Source: Diaporthe sp. PMI_573 (Eukaryota > Ascomycota > Sordariomycetes > Diaporthales > Diaporthaceae). From it: a stretch of 64,000 nucleotides of DNA. The position numbers were made by a program, and so were the translations under genes. The notes under the pieces were generated by a model. It was not told the origin of the DNA. It saw only the letters and a list, made by a program, of their open reading frames with translations, and did not search any database. How positions within the stretch are numbered: position 1 is the first letter of the stretch; the number at the start of each line of letters is the position of its first letter. This document shows, one piece after another, positions 22,075-34,713 of the stretch. The DNA is taken from contig JAJTUP010000001.1 in assembly GCA_021399435.1 (NCBI GenBank), positions 4,052,597 through 4,116,596 on the forward strand, written 5' to 3'.

Positions 22075-23223
22075 AAGATCGAACTAAGCTGACAACTCAA
22101 AAGTTTTCACATATTACGCAATACTTGTCACTATGTTCTTTCTGAGGCCTACACATCGGTTGCTAACGCAGTGAAGCGGGATTACCAACATGGAGGGCGC
22201 ATCTGTGGAGGATGCCTAATTATGTAGGCGTCATGCCACCGCAGTTACGCTCAAGCCTGTCATTTGCGTGGGTGGGCAGACGGTGTTCGATAAGATAGAC
22301 CCCAATGTGAGTTGTTGAGCTTCACCTCAGCTCGCCGCTATGGTGCTGCTGCGTCTGCAATGTATGGCCGGCTGTACCGTAACTAATTGATGCTTGTTCA
22401 TGCGCGAGGTCGGGCCTGCCTATTCCGAGTGCACCTCAACGCTCACTGAGCAATCAGGAACAGCCTGTTCAAGGTATATGTCGGTATTGAGGGCCCGGAT
22501 GCTACCCGCCATATCAACTCATGCAAGACGAACACACGTATCCTCTAATAGCAATACTTTTTCTGGCCACCTGAGTGCTCGGGCGGTCCGAGAAGTGAGT
22601 CATTTTTCATACAATGTACTTGTGCGCCGCCAAGTAGTGTGCAGTAGATGTGCCCCCGTGATTTGGCTAGCAGCAGTAGTAAGTATAGTATGTGGGCTGA
22701 ACAGAACTTATGGAAAATTTCGTTTCCTCAAGCTTTATTTTTGTTGACGGTACAGGTCTTTCACTCTACTAGCTGACTTGATTCCATAGCAGTCACTAGC
22801 CAAGCCTTGTGTCGGTGGGTTTTCCATGATAAGACTTCTTCGACTAACATTTGGCGTGACTAAGACGAGATTTGAGAGGGTCAGGAAGTAGACTTGGTGA
22901 CTTGGGTCCGTCGCCTGGTGACCCCATACTCCCACGTGGGAGATGGCCGAGTTGCTTCTGAGCGGCGCTAGCCACAGGTGGGGTCACATGGGGCCGTCGT
23001 CGATTCATGTTAGAGCGTGCGTGCAGTTGTTGTAAAAGCTCCTAACAATTCCTAACAGCAGCCTTTGCTGCCCGACTTCGGTGATCCTGTCTGCCAATCT
23101 TATCAGATCATCGAGATAACGATTGTCACTTTCTCCTCTCTGGTTCCACGACATCCGAAACGGCCATTGCGATTCCCGCCTCGCTAAGATCCACCGTCCA
23201 CTCTAGAGGCTTCCCCAACTTCC
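22075..23223. other. Intergenic, no supported gene
   Basis: No convincing coding signal. The last 100 bases before 23224 are C-rich and probably the leader of the ferric reductase gene. Confidence 0.4.
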
Positions 23224-25263
23224 ATGGACAACAATGCAGCAAGCGATGGCCTCGGCGATCGCTCGCACGAGCAATGGCTCGCCAGACTCGTCGCCGAGTC
23301 GGCGCGGCTGGGAAGACTGGCCACTCCCCTCGATGACATAGACGACTTCACCGCTGCAGGCGGTGGCCGACAGATCCCGCCTGATCAGATGGACTACTTG
23401 CGCAACTTGCTCAAGGTTCTACTCGATGGCAGGAGCATAGTTGCATCGTACAATTATGTGATGCTCGTGCTCCTAGCTGGTTTCACAGCACTTCATCTGC
23501 TTGAGAAGAGGAGGTGTAGGAAAAGATGGCAAAGAAGGATGCGACGTGCATCCTTCACCACAGTCGACGGGGAACCCAAACCTAACGAAAACACACCGGA
23601 CGTCACGAGTTCCTCGTCATCGAGCAGCTCTTACGGGATCACAACTCCGTCAGGTGCAGCGAAGGATATTGCCCCAGTTGATCTCGAAAGACTTCCGCTG
23701 CTCAGACGAAATCATAAGCAAGCAAATACGAGACTCTGGGCACGCGCAAAGGGCTGTGTGGCCTACTGGCTGCATTATCAACCAAGACTACTTCCGCTGG
23801 CCAATAGGACTCTGCCATCAAACGCTACTTCTCTCTTCGTTGTCGTCTGGGTCGGCATCAATATCTTCTTTCACCTATATCAAGTCCATTTGCTCGACCT
23901 GAAATACTTCTTCTGCTTCGCCGATCGAGCTGGCTTCGTGTTCATCGTCAATCTACCTCTGCTCTACCTCCTAGCTGCCAAGAATCAGCCGATCAAGGTC
24001 CTCACAGGGCGCTCATACGAGGCGCTGAACGTCTTTCATCGCCGCGTTGGCGAATGGATGTGCTTCGAAGCAGTCGTCCATTTTGTGGGTATGATCATCT
24101 GGCGCTTTGCCGCCATCAAGCCGGCCTGGTTGGACGGAGAGGGAGGGGCCAGGGCCTACTTCACTCACCCGCTCATCTTGCTTGGTATCGCTGCCTTTGC
24201 CGCGTACGAGCTGCTGTACCTCACATCCTTGGGAAGCTTTCGTCAGCGCTGGTACGAGATATTTCTCGCGTCCCACGTGGTATTGCAGATCGTCGCACTG
24301 GTATTTCTGTACCTCCACTTCCACACTGCAAGGCCATACGTGCTTGCTGCTCTGGCCATCTTCCTCATCGACCGTGTCGTGTGGCGCTTTGGACTGAAGA
24401 CTACCACGATGACGACGGATCTCACCGTTCTACCCGATGGCGAGACTATCATGATGTCTACCAACTGGGACAAGCCTGCCCCGACAGAGTCCTGGTTCTC
24501 ATGGCCACGTCACAACGTCAAACATGGATGGAGGCCAACAGACCACGTCTTCCTTACAGTACCAGCCTTGGGACGAAAACACGCACTCCAGGCACACCCT
24601 TTTACAATAGCCTCAGCTGCGCCGCTGTCAAAACAAAGATCTGGAGTCGATGAGGAGCAACCAGTTTACTGCTGGCTGAATCTGCTAATTCGGGCCCAGA
24701 AAGGATTCACAACCGACTTGCTCTGTTACGCTCACCGCCACCATCGCGCCACCGTCCGCCTCGACGGGCCTTACGGCTCATCCCACGCCCTAGAGATGCT
24801 ACTTGCAGCCGATAACGCAATCCTGATTGCAGGAGGCAGCGGCATCGCGGTCACATTTCCCCTGGTCTGGGCTCTTTTGATGGGGGAGGGTCTCAGAGAA
24901 GATGAATACAATGGAGTCCTTGCGCTGAGAGGGAAGAAGAGACGCCAGACGGTACGGATGATGTGGATTGTACACTCGGATGAGCACCGATACTGGGTCC
25001 CGAACGCCATGCTTGACGATCTTGTTGCCGCCGGTTTAGACCTTATCGTCCCACCTTCAACGGCTGTTGCCGGGCGGCCAGATGTGGTTGGGACTGTCGA
25101 GAGATGGATCGGGGAGGTTGATGATAGTATCTCCCATAGACGAGAGACCGCTGTGGTTGTTTCTGGGCCAGATGGTCTGAATAGAATGGTCAGGAATACA
25201 TGCGCGAGGGCTATCGGGCAGGGAGTGGATGTTCATCTGGCCGTGGAGAAATTTGGATGGTAA
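23224..25263 (+). CDS. Ferric-chelate reductase (FRE/NOX-like flavocytochrome)
   Basis: The protein moves electrons from NADPH through FAD and two haems across the membrane to reduce Fe3+ or Cu2+ outside the cell. The intronless frame gives 679 residues, within the family range. After a soluble N-terminus and one membrane helix (YNYVMLVLLAGFTALHLL), the ferric reductase transmembrane domain shows the paired haem histidines in FHRRVGEWMCFEAVVHF and ASHVVLQIVALVFLYLHFH. The FAD-binding motif is HPFTIASAAP, the NADPH site blocks are GPYGSS and IAGGSGIAVTFPLV, and the C-terminus is VSGPDGLNRMV then VEKFGW. All electron-transfer landmarks I can check are intact. A serine run at about residues 135-145 marks a low-complexity linker. 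Likely induced by iron limitation; no GATA-factor site was examined in detail. Confidence 0.92.
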   Translation: MDNNAASDGLGDRSHEQWLARLVAESARLGRLATPLDDIDDFTAAGGGRQIPPDQMDYLRNLLKVLLDGRSIVASYNYVMLVLLAGFTALHLLEKRRCRKRWQRRMRRASFTTVDGEPKPNENTPDVTSSSSSSSSYGITTPSGAAKDIAPVDLERLPLLRRNHKQANTRLWARAKGCVAYWLHYQPRLLPLANRTLPSNATSLFVVVWVGINIFFHLYQVHLLDLKYFFCFADRAGFVFIVNLPLLYLLAAKNQPIKVLTGRSYEALNVFHRRVGEWMCFEAVVHFVGMIIWRFAAIKPAWLDGEGGARAYFTHPLILLGIAAFAAYELLYLTSLGSFRQRWYEIFLASHVVLQIVALVFLYLHFHTARPYVLAALAIFLIDRVVWRFGLKTTTMTTDLTVLPDGETIMMSTNWDKPAPTESWFSWPRHNVKHGWRPTDHVFLTVPALGRKHALQAHPFTIASAAPLSKQRSGVDEEQPVYCWLNLLIRAQKGFTTDLLCYAHRHHRATVRLDGPYGSSHALEMLLAADNAILIAGGSGIAVTFPLVWALLMGEGLREDEYNGVLALRGKKRRQTVRMMWIVHSDEHRYWVPNAMLDDLVAAGLDLIVPPSTAVAGRPDVVGTVERWIGEVDDSISHRRETAVVVSGPDGLNRMVRNTCARAIGQGVDVHLAVEKFGW

Positions 25264-25526
25264 CATTGGCATTGAAGTTTTGCATGGCGGATTGCACTTA
25301 CTATAGACGTCCCGCTTTGGGATCATGGTTGATTTGAGCGCAAAGAATGATATGAGGTACACTGGAATACTCAAAGAGCTAGTTATAGAGCCTTGTTTCT
25401 CAAGAGCAGGATAGCAATGTTACATAGATATAGCGGGACATTTCCATTGAGCAAGGGGACTGGTGGCCACGTTGTGGTGGGCACCAAAATTTGAGAGACT
25501 CTGTTACGGCTGAAGCCGGTTGATAT

Positions 25527-25551
25527 CATGCCATGCCATGCCATGCCATGC
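25527..25551. repeat. CATGC pentanucleotide microsatellite, five copies
   Basis: CATGC is repeated exactly five times in the 3' flank between two convergent genes. Confidence 0.9.
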
Positions 25552-25679
25552 AGGAGCAAACTTGTACTAGTACTAAGATTAAGTAAATTTCAGCGCCCAT
25601 TCTTATCATATTGACTACCCCGGAGATGAACAGGCGCGCTCGTGTCCCCCTGTGATGAGCATTTGCTTTCACTTGCCAC

Positions 25680-26976
25680 TTAGACCCAGCTCTTCTTGGA
25701 CTCCGTGCTGAAATCTTTGATAGTCTTCCCTCCAGCATCCAAGTATTGCTGCCGAGCAAACTCGAAGTCCGAGTCAAACCGAATCCCATTGCGACGCCTT
25801 GTGAATGGTATAAGGCGAGGAGTGGAGGCCCTCGAATCTCTCCAAACGAAAGACCGCAGCTCTGGCAGAGAGCCCGCTATCAGTATCACAGCCGGCTCAA
25901 TCATTGCCCATACGACCAGAGTCACGATGTCAACTGTCATCATGGTAAGTAGTCAGTAGCTGAAGGTGAAACATACAGTCATGAGTTCTATACAACGGAT
26001 TGGATAAGACTCACAGGTGACATCATCTCCGATGAGGATGTGCATGACAGATGTCTTGACCCAGCTAGCGATGCCGGCACTGGCCATATTGTTAGACTGG
26101 GAATTGAAGCAGAGTCGAATAGAACTTACAAAACACCGAGTGCTGTGAGCACTAAAGCTCCAACCCAATCTCTCTGTTTCGACGTATTCTTACGGACTAA
26201 GTACAGCCCGACCAGAGAAATGAATATATTCAGGAATCCACCAACGGCTAGTGAAGGCCTTCAGCACAAAATGTCCAGTTTTATACGTTGAAATGGTATC
26301 AGATGCCACTCACATGTGTTCATGATCGGAATAGCCACTCGCACCCGCGGGGCCCAACAATATCCGTAGGGAAGATTGTCCCAATTCTTCCTGATCGGCG
26401 TACATTGGACCCAGAGAAAAAGCCCCGAGAGACCAGATACAATATTCGAAGCAAAGATGACCGCCCATGTGAAACGGCGTGGCCAACCTTCCGCGATTCG
26501 GAGCAGCGAAACTGCGAACCCTATCCTAGCCAGTGCAGTGGCCATGATATTGATCGTCGAAGCAGTCGTGGCAAGAAGGGCGAAATCACGGATGGTTCCA
26601 GGGCTGAGATTTGTGACATGCTTGCCAAGGCCATCGCGCCCTTCAAAAATTGACACTATTGTGAAAGTGAGGAACAGAGTCTGCGGGGCGATGGGTGGTC
26701 AGTATTTCCCCGATGTATGTGATGACAGCCATGGAACATCCATACCCAAGCAACAATCACGATGTAGTCATCCCACCAGAGCCGCGTGCGTCTCCTGAAT
26801 TTGTTGTATATCCGTAGGCCCACCACAGTGCCAGACAATATGGTCATCACCCAGCCTAACACGTCGATCTTGGGCTCTATGTAGCGGTCCTCGGCCGATA
26901 GCTCAACGACAACCGTCGTCGGGGCCTGCGTCTGGGGCAGAGGGGGCAACAGCGGGTTGGCGAGGGTGGCGTTCAT
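25680..26976 (-). CDS. Pth11-like / fungal rhodopsin-domain receptor
   Basis: The start is ATG at 26976 (MNATLANPLL). Five exons can be joined in frame by GT-AG introns beginning near 26745 and at four further points downstream; the last exon starts TTGACATCGTG and the stop is at 25680. The product is roughly 370 residues with seven hydrophobic segments, including VLGWVMTILSGTVVGLRIYN, a WWDDYIVIVAW block, STINIMATALARIGFAVSLL, WAVIFASNIVSGLSGLFLWV, GGFLNIFISLVGLYLV, and DIVTLVVWAMIEPAVILIAG. The WCTP-like element reads WVQCTPIRKNWD followed by YCW, as in the family. Unlike the first receptor, the cytoplasmic tail is short (about 60 residues). It transcribes towards the ferric reductase gene. 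An upstream in-frame ATG at 27096 is possible but less likely because the extra sequence is not hydrophobic or conserved-looking. Confidence 0.82.
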
Positions 26977-26999
26977 GATGGGCGCTTGCTTCCCTGAGA

Positions 27000-29900
27000 G
27001 GAATGGCTTGTGAAACGGAAACGAGGATCGATGCGAGCTGGTGAGCGCTCCGAAGGTGTATATACGATATGTTCTGCCGACTCGTGGCCCAATCACGCTA
27101 CGCCGGGATATTCACATTTCCGTGCAGCTGGCGAATTCAGCAAAGTTCCCAAGGGGGTCAGTCGCCTTGTAGCACATCGACTCCGCAAAACACTACCCCT
27201 AAGGGGCGGTGCGCGGACCGCGGGCATAGCCAGCGAAAGAACCGTTGACTTTTGTTTGAAAACACCAAGTGCACCATGCCCAACTTTCGGACAGAGTTCG
27301 GGCGAGGAGCTGCTGCCGCTGTCAGAGACTCTGAGTAGCCGTCATCCAAGTACCGGGCAATGAGGACTCCGCCAACATCAGCCTCAACCCCAGGGGGCGT
27401 TGGTTGGGGCCGAGCGTATTGTGAGACGCAGGTTATATGTCGTGGAGTATAACCTTAAATGTGATATGCATAATAACGGATCGCGTCCTTCGGTTACTGC
27501 GGCGGAATCTGTGATTGGCGGGCCCAGTTTCGAAACATTTGAGTGAAAATTGCGATTGGAAATCCTCCCGCTGTCCCTGAATGTGACGTTCCAGGTTCTG
27601 GGGTCGCCGTTGCGAATGGACCGTCGGTTCATGAACCCCTGAGCATTGACGGTGCAATCAGCGTCCTGACCAGCAATGACCCCAGTCGCACATCAGTATC
27701 AAAATATGCATGCCGAGAAGTTTAATATGTCATTCGATGATCGATGAATAATGTCAGCCCTCTCAGAACTACATCGTAGCTTCACCGAATAAGACCGTTC
27801 GGGTCCGCAAGGAGGGTACAGGCAAGCATCAATAGATCGGCAATTGACAACCAAGAACATGATTGCAACCTGACCAGGAAGGCTTCCCAAAGTCGGTTAA
27901 ATCAAAGAAAGTCACAAAGGCGGATCAGGGTGTAGGGCAACAAACTGGCCACTCGGCACGTTCCCTGGATTAGGCATGACTGGATGCTTCCAGCCTGTGC
28001 CTTGGACCCTCCTACTCTGCAGGCCGTTCTACTGGAAAACTCACGGGCAAGTTCGCTGGTTGGCTTCTAGAGGTTCGATACCTGGGCTAGGCGGCTGGAT
28101 GGGGGCCGAGAGTTTATAACCAGGCGACTTTGAAACGGGTGGTATAAGATTACACAGGTGTTCAGATCAGGTGCTCATGTAAGGTGAGCTTATGGGCCGA
28201 ACCAAAAGGGCCCAACTGCATGTGATGAACCCTCTCGGCTGGGAACTATCTTTCGGTGGTGAGCTTTACATCTTCCTCCTTACTGTATGCAAGTGCATCC
28301 ACGCTGACTGAAGGAGTGCTTTCATATCGTGCAAGTACCATTTTCTGGAATAATTAACTACTGGTTCTTTTTGCTGACACTTTCACAGCTTGATCAAGAT
28401 GACTTGCAAAATCCTCCTGTGAATCAAAGGGAGCTAGTTTGTTTTAGACTGCTTTTGTGCTCCGTCACAAAAAGCGGACGATCCAGGAATTCTCTACGGA
28501 GAATGAGGGAAATGGAACAAAGAAACCACTGAGTAACGGGAAGGGGTAAAATGGGACGTCTTACAGCAACTCAAGGTTTTTGACGCAAGAATTGAAAAAC
28601 AAGTCAACAGTGACCCGAGACAAGCGTTTCGTTCTCTACAATTTCTGACAATCATTGTTCACTGGGATCGGTGAGCCCAAAGTAGTGAAGTAGCTGGGAA
28701 CCTTGTTGGCGTTTTGCCCTTATGTGAAAGCGGACGATTAGAAGCGTATCATCATTGGTTTCGATGTCATGTCACAAGGTTCTTCTCGCCATCTAAACAC
28801 CAATCGAGTGAGATATCTCATTTATGCCAGGGTTGGACTTGAGAGGCCTTGATGAACAAGAGAGCGACTCCCATCATTATTGTCAGCATCACACTCGGAT
28901 CCCCTTCCCTACTAGTAGTGATACAACATCTTGTGTCATAATCCTGGGAACTTGTACTTACCTTTCAAGACCGAAGCCGTATCAGGAGAGCCTACCAGCG
29001 CCTTCGCCGCACGCTTTTTAGCGTGCAAGTAACATTTCATACCTGTTTCAAATGACTCAGATCCAGATTTACCACTCTCTCCACTGGAAATCAACGATTT
29101 TAAGCAGAATGAACTACCAGTGTACCACGCTGTACGAGTCGCCAACCCAGATTTGCCCAGTTGGACCAACAAACACTGATTCAGCTAGAACGAGCACCAG
29201 CCTGTCGTTTTGAGATCTCAACTGTGATGAGTTTGATCTCCAGTCGTGTGCTTCGAAGCACACCATCGAATTCTGTACTCTTCTAGGCGACGAGAACCGT
29301 ATTTCTACACAGTGAAGCGATCTAGCGCGGGTATCTTTTTCCTCCACTGACGAGGCCTAGGCAGCGAAATGGGGGAACCAATGACTCATGTGCATGTTTA
29401 ATCCGGTCTGTCAACATAATTGCCCGCCGCTGAGTTGACGGCCTGAAACAAATCCTGATAGATCTACCTCTGTCAATGACCGATCTTACTGGACGTTGGT
29501 CTCGGGTTGTTCCAGACCTAGAAGAAAAAGACGTGTTTGCGAACAGCTCTGCAACGTATTAGGGCTGAGGTAAGATGAATGGGGATGGAAACTCAGAATA
29601 GATTTACTCAAGGAAGGCTCTAGGCAGCACGGTTATAATAGAGTGCAAGACTCACTGAGTACACTCAGTTGGCAGTTCCGCATCCTCCTGAGGACGACAT
29701 GGCTACTGAGTGGTTCGGCAATTGGATCATCGGGAAGCATTTCAGGCATATCTGGTCTATCGATGACACAATTATGTGCATTGCACGAGACGATTGTCGG
29801 GCTGTGCAGAACTTGGCTGGATTTGGATGTTAGCGGCCTGTGATGTCAAATTTCTTGGCATCTCAATTTCCAGCGGTCTCTTTCCAACCAGTGACTTCAT

Positions 29901-30160
29901 GCCTGTAGCCCAATGGGATCCTTGAGTCACTAAATTTATTCATTACAATGCTCGGAAAATGAAATTGTAGAGATATTACTGCTCAATATAATCTCATTTG
30001 GAGCACGGTAGATGCTTTTAAAGACCCATAGTTGCAATCTGTGACTGGGTTTCGCCATTCATTGTGTAAGACTTCCCAGGCCGCAGAGGCATTGTTGTTG
30101 AAGTGAGTTGAGAAGCGAGGTGAGAAGTGAGCTGAGAAGTGAGCTGAAGTATTATAGCTT
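27000..30160. other. Gene-poor 3 kb, nothing supported
   Basis: No frame above about 80 codons is free of contradictions, and none carries a motif. It is not strongly AT-rich, so it is not simply a RIP'd transposon. Near 30103-30147 there are three imperfect copies of a GAGAAGTGAGCT unit. A long non-coding RNA or a decayed gene cannot be excluded. Confidence 0.35.
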
Positions 30161-31518
30161 TTATCCCCAGGTATCTCTTAGACCTGTTGCGTGGTGCAAA
30201 AGGAGGTCAAGAAGAATTGGCACAGTACTGTCATCCCCGCTTATGCAGCCCATTTCCTCAACAAGAGTATCCACCTCGTCACCCACCACCACGTACAAAG
30301 CAGCCAACTTCTCCAGCTTGCCCTTCCCAAACGCCCTGGCCTCAGCCGCCTGCCGGAGGCCGTTGTCGCATGCCAGCTTTGATATCGCACCAGCACCCTC
30401 CAGCGAGAGACCCTCCTTGCCGGCCTGTCGCTCTACCGCCCACCAAAAGTCCAAATTCTGCGACTTCCTCTGCCAGGTCCTCATCCTCCAGCTCGCCGCA
30501 CAGATCTCCTGCGCAGCACCCTCCACAGCAATTGTCACATTCGTAAACCCGCCAAAGGAAGTGGAGTAGATGCCCTTCTGGCCCGTGACAAACTTGTCAA
30601 GCCACCGGATATGACGACGAGCACTCTGGGCCGCAGCGCCCTTATTGAAAACCCATACCGCCACCGTTCAATAGACTTTGCAAGAAACACCCCGAGGCAA
30701 TGGATGGACTGGCAGGGCTCGTCGTTCTGCAGGAACCAGTACCAGTCACGGTCGCGCTGCACGCGCCAGATGAAACTGTCCAGGGCGGTCCTCGCAGCCG
30801 AGACGTCAGCAGTCACGTTCGCAGCCACATCCAAATACAAATACAACCGCCCCAGCTCGTGCATTTCCACGGCCCGGTCACTAGCGTAGCAGTAGCCACT
30901 ATTGACCGTGACCAGGCCCAGCATCTGCCCCACAGGCTGGGCAAGGGAGGGGTCATGGCCTGAGTCTGGCCTTCGGACCCAGCTCTGGATCCTGGAGACT
31001 TCGGACCAGGACATGGCCGTGTCGCTGAGGAAGGTAGGCACCTGGTCGGGCACGCGGATGTCCATGGTGTACCTTATAGGAGGCGGCGATGGTTTGGCCT
31101 GCACAGGCTGATCTGGACTCCCCATTGCGGCAAGGAGGCAGAGCAGGACAGCCAGGGCGAGCAACGTGGTGAAGAAGGCCATGATGAAGCAGAGCCAGCA
31201 GCAGCGGGTCGAAAGACAGCAGCACAGGCCGGGGATCCCTCGCCCTCCGTCGCCGCCATCGCTGTCCCCACCATCGCTGTCGCTGTCTCCAAGGTCCTCC
31301 TCGCCTCTCCCGCCGGCGGGTGGGACTGGTGGTGCCGCGGCGATGTCGACAGCACCTTGTCGTATGTGATCAGCGCCTTCGTTTCGGGCAGGCCGGGCTT
31401 GCCGCGGCTCGGCCCGGGGCTCGACAACGTTTGGCTGGCGGCTCCTGGCGAGCGCTGCGGCGCCGAGTATCCTCTCTACCCGTTCTTGGTACTGGCGCTG
31501 TTCGGCGTCATCGGCCAT
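30161..31518 (-). CDS. Single-pass membrane protein, unrecognised, with an apparent frameshift
   Basis: From ATG at 31518 (MADDAEQRQY) the frame codes an arginine-rich N-terminal part, an acidic glycine/aspartate/serine linker (DLGDSDSDGGDSDGGDGG), a cysteine cluster (GLCCCLSTRCCWLC) and one membrane helix (FIMAFFTTLLALAVLLCLLA). An ectodomain-like region follows, with aromatic and NVTA sites. This frame loses coding character near 30665. A second frame, shifted by one base, continues with AAAQSARRHIRWLDKF down to the stop at 30161 and has similar composition (LEKLAALYVVVGDEVDTLVE). There are no credible splice sites at the junction, so I infer a one-base indel (mutation or sequence error) near 30665-30680. 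The cysteine-flanked helix could be palmitoylated. I know no family for it. Confidence 0.5.
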
Positions 31519-32405
31519 GGCAAAACAGTTGAGTGATCGTAGTGATGGCCGTGGGGGCCAACCGACCATGACCCACACACTAATGCAAACCTAGGTAGTA
31601 ATCTAGTATTCGCATCCTCCCCAGTGCCGCGATGGTCGACAGTACAGTCGGGAAGAATCAGGGGCGGAAATGGGAGCAGGCAGCGGACGAACAACTTCGA
31701 ATGCTCAACACTAGACCCTTTGGGTCTCTTTCTTTTGCTCTCTTCTTTGGGCCGGGCCGTGGAGCCACTGCGGTATGCGAAGCTAGTTGCAGGTCATCAA
31801 CTCAGCCCCCATATTCCATGTGTCATCTGCCAGCGATGCCTTCATGCTATTTGTTGCACATGCCACGTCGTATCCACGAGATCGTCACATGAGCTAGGAC
31901 TGCTGCCTTAATATTAGTTTTTGTGCTCGCAGACTTTACCACTCGCCAGGGCGCCAATTGTGACGGTGAACTGAACCAACATGCATGCGTGAGGCCCAAC
32001 AGACATGATGACTGCAATGCTACATTGCTCCTTTCCGAATGAATCCCTGCATATTTGAGGGCTCTCAAAATAGCCATGCAACGCGGCTTGAAGGCCGAGA
32101 CGCCTGGAACCGCTGTGCTACCCTTGGTATCTCCAATAGGAAAAGAGCGGAGATAGATGGGCGATCTGACGACTGTTCCGCAGTTTTGAGCCACGCCTCT
32201 GTCGAGGTTGCACCTGGTCTGCCAGCTTGCGGCACGGTCGCCCTTCCGAACCGAATCCTTGGAATTGCTCAAATTCATGAGATTTGAGAAACTAAAGAAG
32301 CCCGAGTTCCTCACGGGGGTTCCGAACAATCGTTCCACCTCAGGCCTCGCTGAAGCTGCGCAGCAGAAGACTCACTGAATCTGACTTTTTTCCCCCGAGC
32401 ACAAT
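31519..32405. other. Intergenic, no supported gene
   Basis: Frames on both strands lack motifs. It separates the divergently placed membrane-protein gene and the broken receptor. Confidence 0.4.
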
Positions 32406-33555
32406 ATGGCTATTACATCACATATTTTTGACGATTCCATACAGGGGACAATTTTTGTTCTTATTGTTGTTCTGACTCCCTTGAGCGTACTTGCCACAGT
32501 GTTGAGGTTTCTTGCCTCCCGTGCCTCATCGCGGAAGTTCGGGGCCGAAGACTGGTTTGCGCTCGGCGCGCTGTTGTTCTATCTGGGCTGGATCACAATA
32601 GCACTCCTCAGTACTCATCCCAATTTCAGTCTATCAAGGCCCGTGCAGGAAGCTAATAGTCACAGTATTGTCTACGCTTGACAGGAAATCCACTGTCGAG
32701 TTCGATCTTAAAACTTTCACCAAGATTATAAAGGTGATCCAAAACCTTCAATTAGCCTAAGCATGACCGACTCTATGCTAAACATGTACCCAGGAACAAT
32801 ACGCTGGGACCATGATGTTCATGCCCAACCAGCTCTGTGCTAAATTCAGTATCTTGCTGCTGTACAACAGAATCTTTTGGCGTCAACCGAGTCTACAAAT
32901 TTTAGATCAAGACTTTAGGAGGGGTACAGATCGTTTACACGATCGTAACCAGCTTAGTCTCCCTGTTTAAATGCACTCCGGTCAGCTTGTACTGGGATCC
33001 ACTAGCAACTAGTCACTACATCAACGTGGGCACATTTCTAGCTAGTATTGAGTCCACCAATTCATTTGTGGATTTCGCAATAGTAATACTGGCAGTATTC
33101 ATGCTCCGGGAGCTTCAAGTAGACGGGCAGACAAAGCTAAAATTAGGCCTAGTCTTTATGCTAGGAGGATTGTAAGTATCATTCTTGATACTGTGCCATG
33201 TCTTCGTTCAGTCACTGACACACACAGGGCTGGTATCATTAGGTTCATCAAAATTGGCTTAGCCTTTAACGCCACCATTCGTAAGTGCGACCCCGTCCTG
33301 TCGTTTATATGAAAGATTGCATGTCCATAACTAATCTCTGAGGTAGAAAACCAATTAATAATGGGCCTGTAGTCAACAGTTCAGCAGGCTGCCAGCATCT
33401 TCTGCTGCTGCATAATCACTTACAAGCCCCTGTTCACCCAAGTCGGCATTTTCAGCCATCTATCATCTTGGATCGCCGCCTATAGCAGCCATTCCCAATT
33501 AAACAAAAGCCACAAGTCCGACATAGACCATCCCAAAGACGGGAATCACCGTTAG
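32406..33555 (+). pseudogene. Broken Pth11-like / rhodopsin-domain receptor
   Basis: The start ATG and first exon look normal: two hydrophobic segments (IFVLIVVLTPLSVLATVLRF and a second) around RKFGAEDWFALGALLFYLGW. Further family blocks follow after introns: FMPNQLCAKFSILLLYNRIF, VYTIVTSLVSLFKCTPVSLY, SFVDFAIVILAVFMLRELQV, KLKLGLVFMLGGL and then IRFIKIGLAFNAT. Around 32875-32905 the frame shifts by one base within a TTTT run, and a TAG interrupts the restored direction where the family normally has a tryptophan (TGG). The region past 33330 is degenerate and helix 7 cannot be read cleanly. Base changes are compatible with light RIP or drift. I therefore call a pseudogene; a sequencing error could explain the shift but not both defects. 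Confidence 0.7.
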
Positions 33556-34713
33556 ATAGACCTCAAAGGCGCGAGTGGTGCACAGAGAGGTCTCGTTTCC
33601 ACAGACATTAACGCTTCCAAGCCGGAAAGTCATTCAGCCGACGGCAACTTCGTCTATGGTCCGGATTTTGGGCACCAGTTGAGGGCAGCCCGCGTACAAC
33701 AGGTCGTTAAACATGTTTGAAGCACAATAAGCGAAACGCCCGCGAGATTCCCCTGGAGGTGGTCATGAGTTTATTGTCATGTTGTTTGCCCCGAGAGAAT
33801 ATAAATTTGTCTCAATATCACATTAAACATTCTTGTTCGATCGAAATTTGTACAATTATGATGCGTAGATGCCTTCAAATTTGACAGCGACACATCACTC
33901 GCATGCTTGCGGCAACACCCGTGCACATGTTGACCATGTAGTGTCCACACTTACGAATAGATAAGCTCTGGGTAGCCACGAATGACAAATTAGCTCTATT
34001 ATGCGACAGTTCACTTTCAATGCCGTATGGTCAAATTTTGGGGGCAAGTGGCACATACGGTTCACCACATGATGGAACTCTGCAAGCGCTCAGTCCTCGA
34101 ACAACAATGACAGACTCTCTAGGCAGTCTTCGCCACCATGCCATATTATCCTTGTGGGCAAGGTGAGCTAAAGGTTCGGGCCTTGCCGACCCCCTATCCG
34201 TGTCATGTATGGAATGTATCAAGACATGGCCGACGTTACATCGCCTTGCCGTTGGTCCAGTAGACGCACGAACCAGGTTTAGCAAAAGCCACCACTGGGG
34301 TTGCCAGGAAAGCCGGGAAAGGAATGGTCAGCCCTCGGTGTACAGTAAGGCCAATATTTCCGGGCGACTGCTGCGCCGCAGGCCTACAGCGAACCAACAT
34401 CATTCCTTCACTTCCCATTGGCAACACGGCGTGCCATCCGAGTGCACGTTGGCAATCGGTGCATGCAATCCAAGCTCCACAAGCCAAAGGTGGAGCCCAG
34501 GTACAAATTACACAACCGTTCACTCAGTTCCGCGGACGTCTGCACCACTCACGGCATTGCACACCACATTCCCAACGACGCAGCTGCTGCGGAAGTTTCT
34601 CTCTCTCTTTCAAAGGAGCTGTTCAGCACTACATATATTGAGACTCATCTCGGCTTCGCATCTCGTGATCAGTTCATTCTCGCGAAAGCTTTGAAATTGC
34701 CAAGCCACTCGAG
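33556..34713. other. Intergenic, upstream region of the P450 gene
   Basis: No supported gene. Overlapping frames at 34200-34790 on both strands are contradictory. A TATA-like ACATATATTG lies near 34631, about 80 bases before the P450 start. Confidence 0.4.

Noticed and set aside
28040..28095. GGTTCGATACC B-box-like element
   Set aside because: No A box at the right distance and no cloverleaf.
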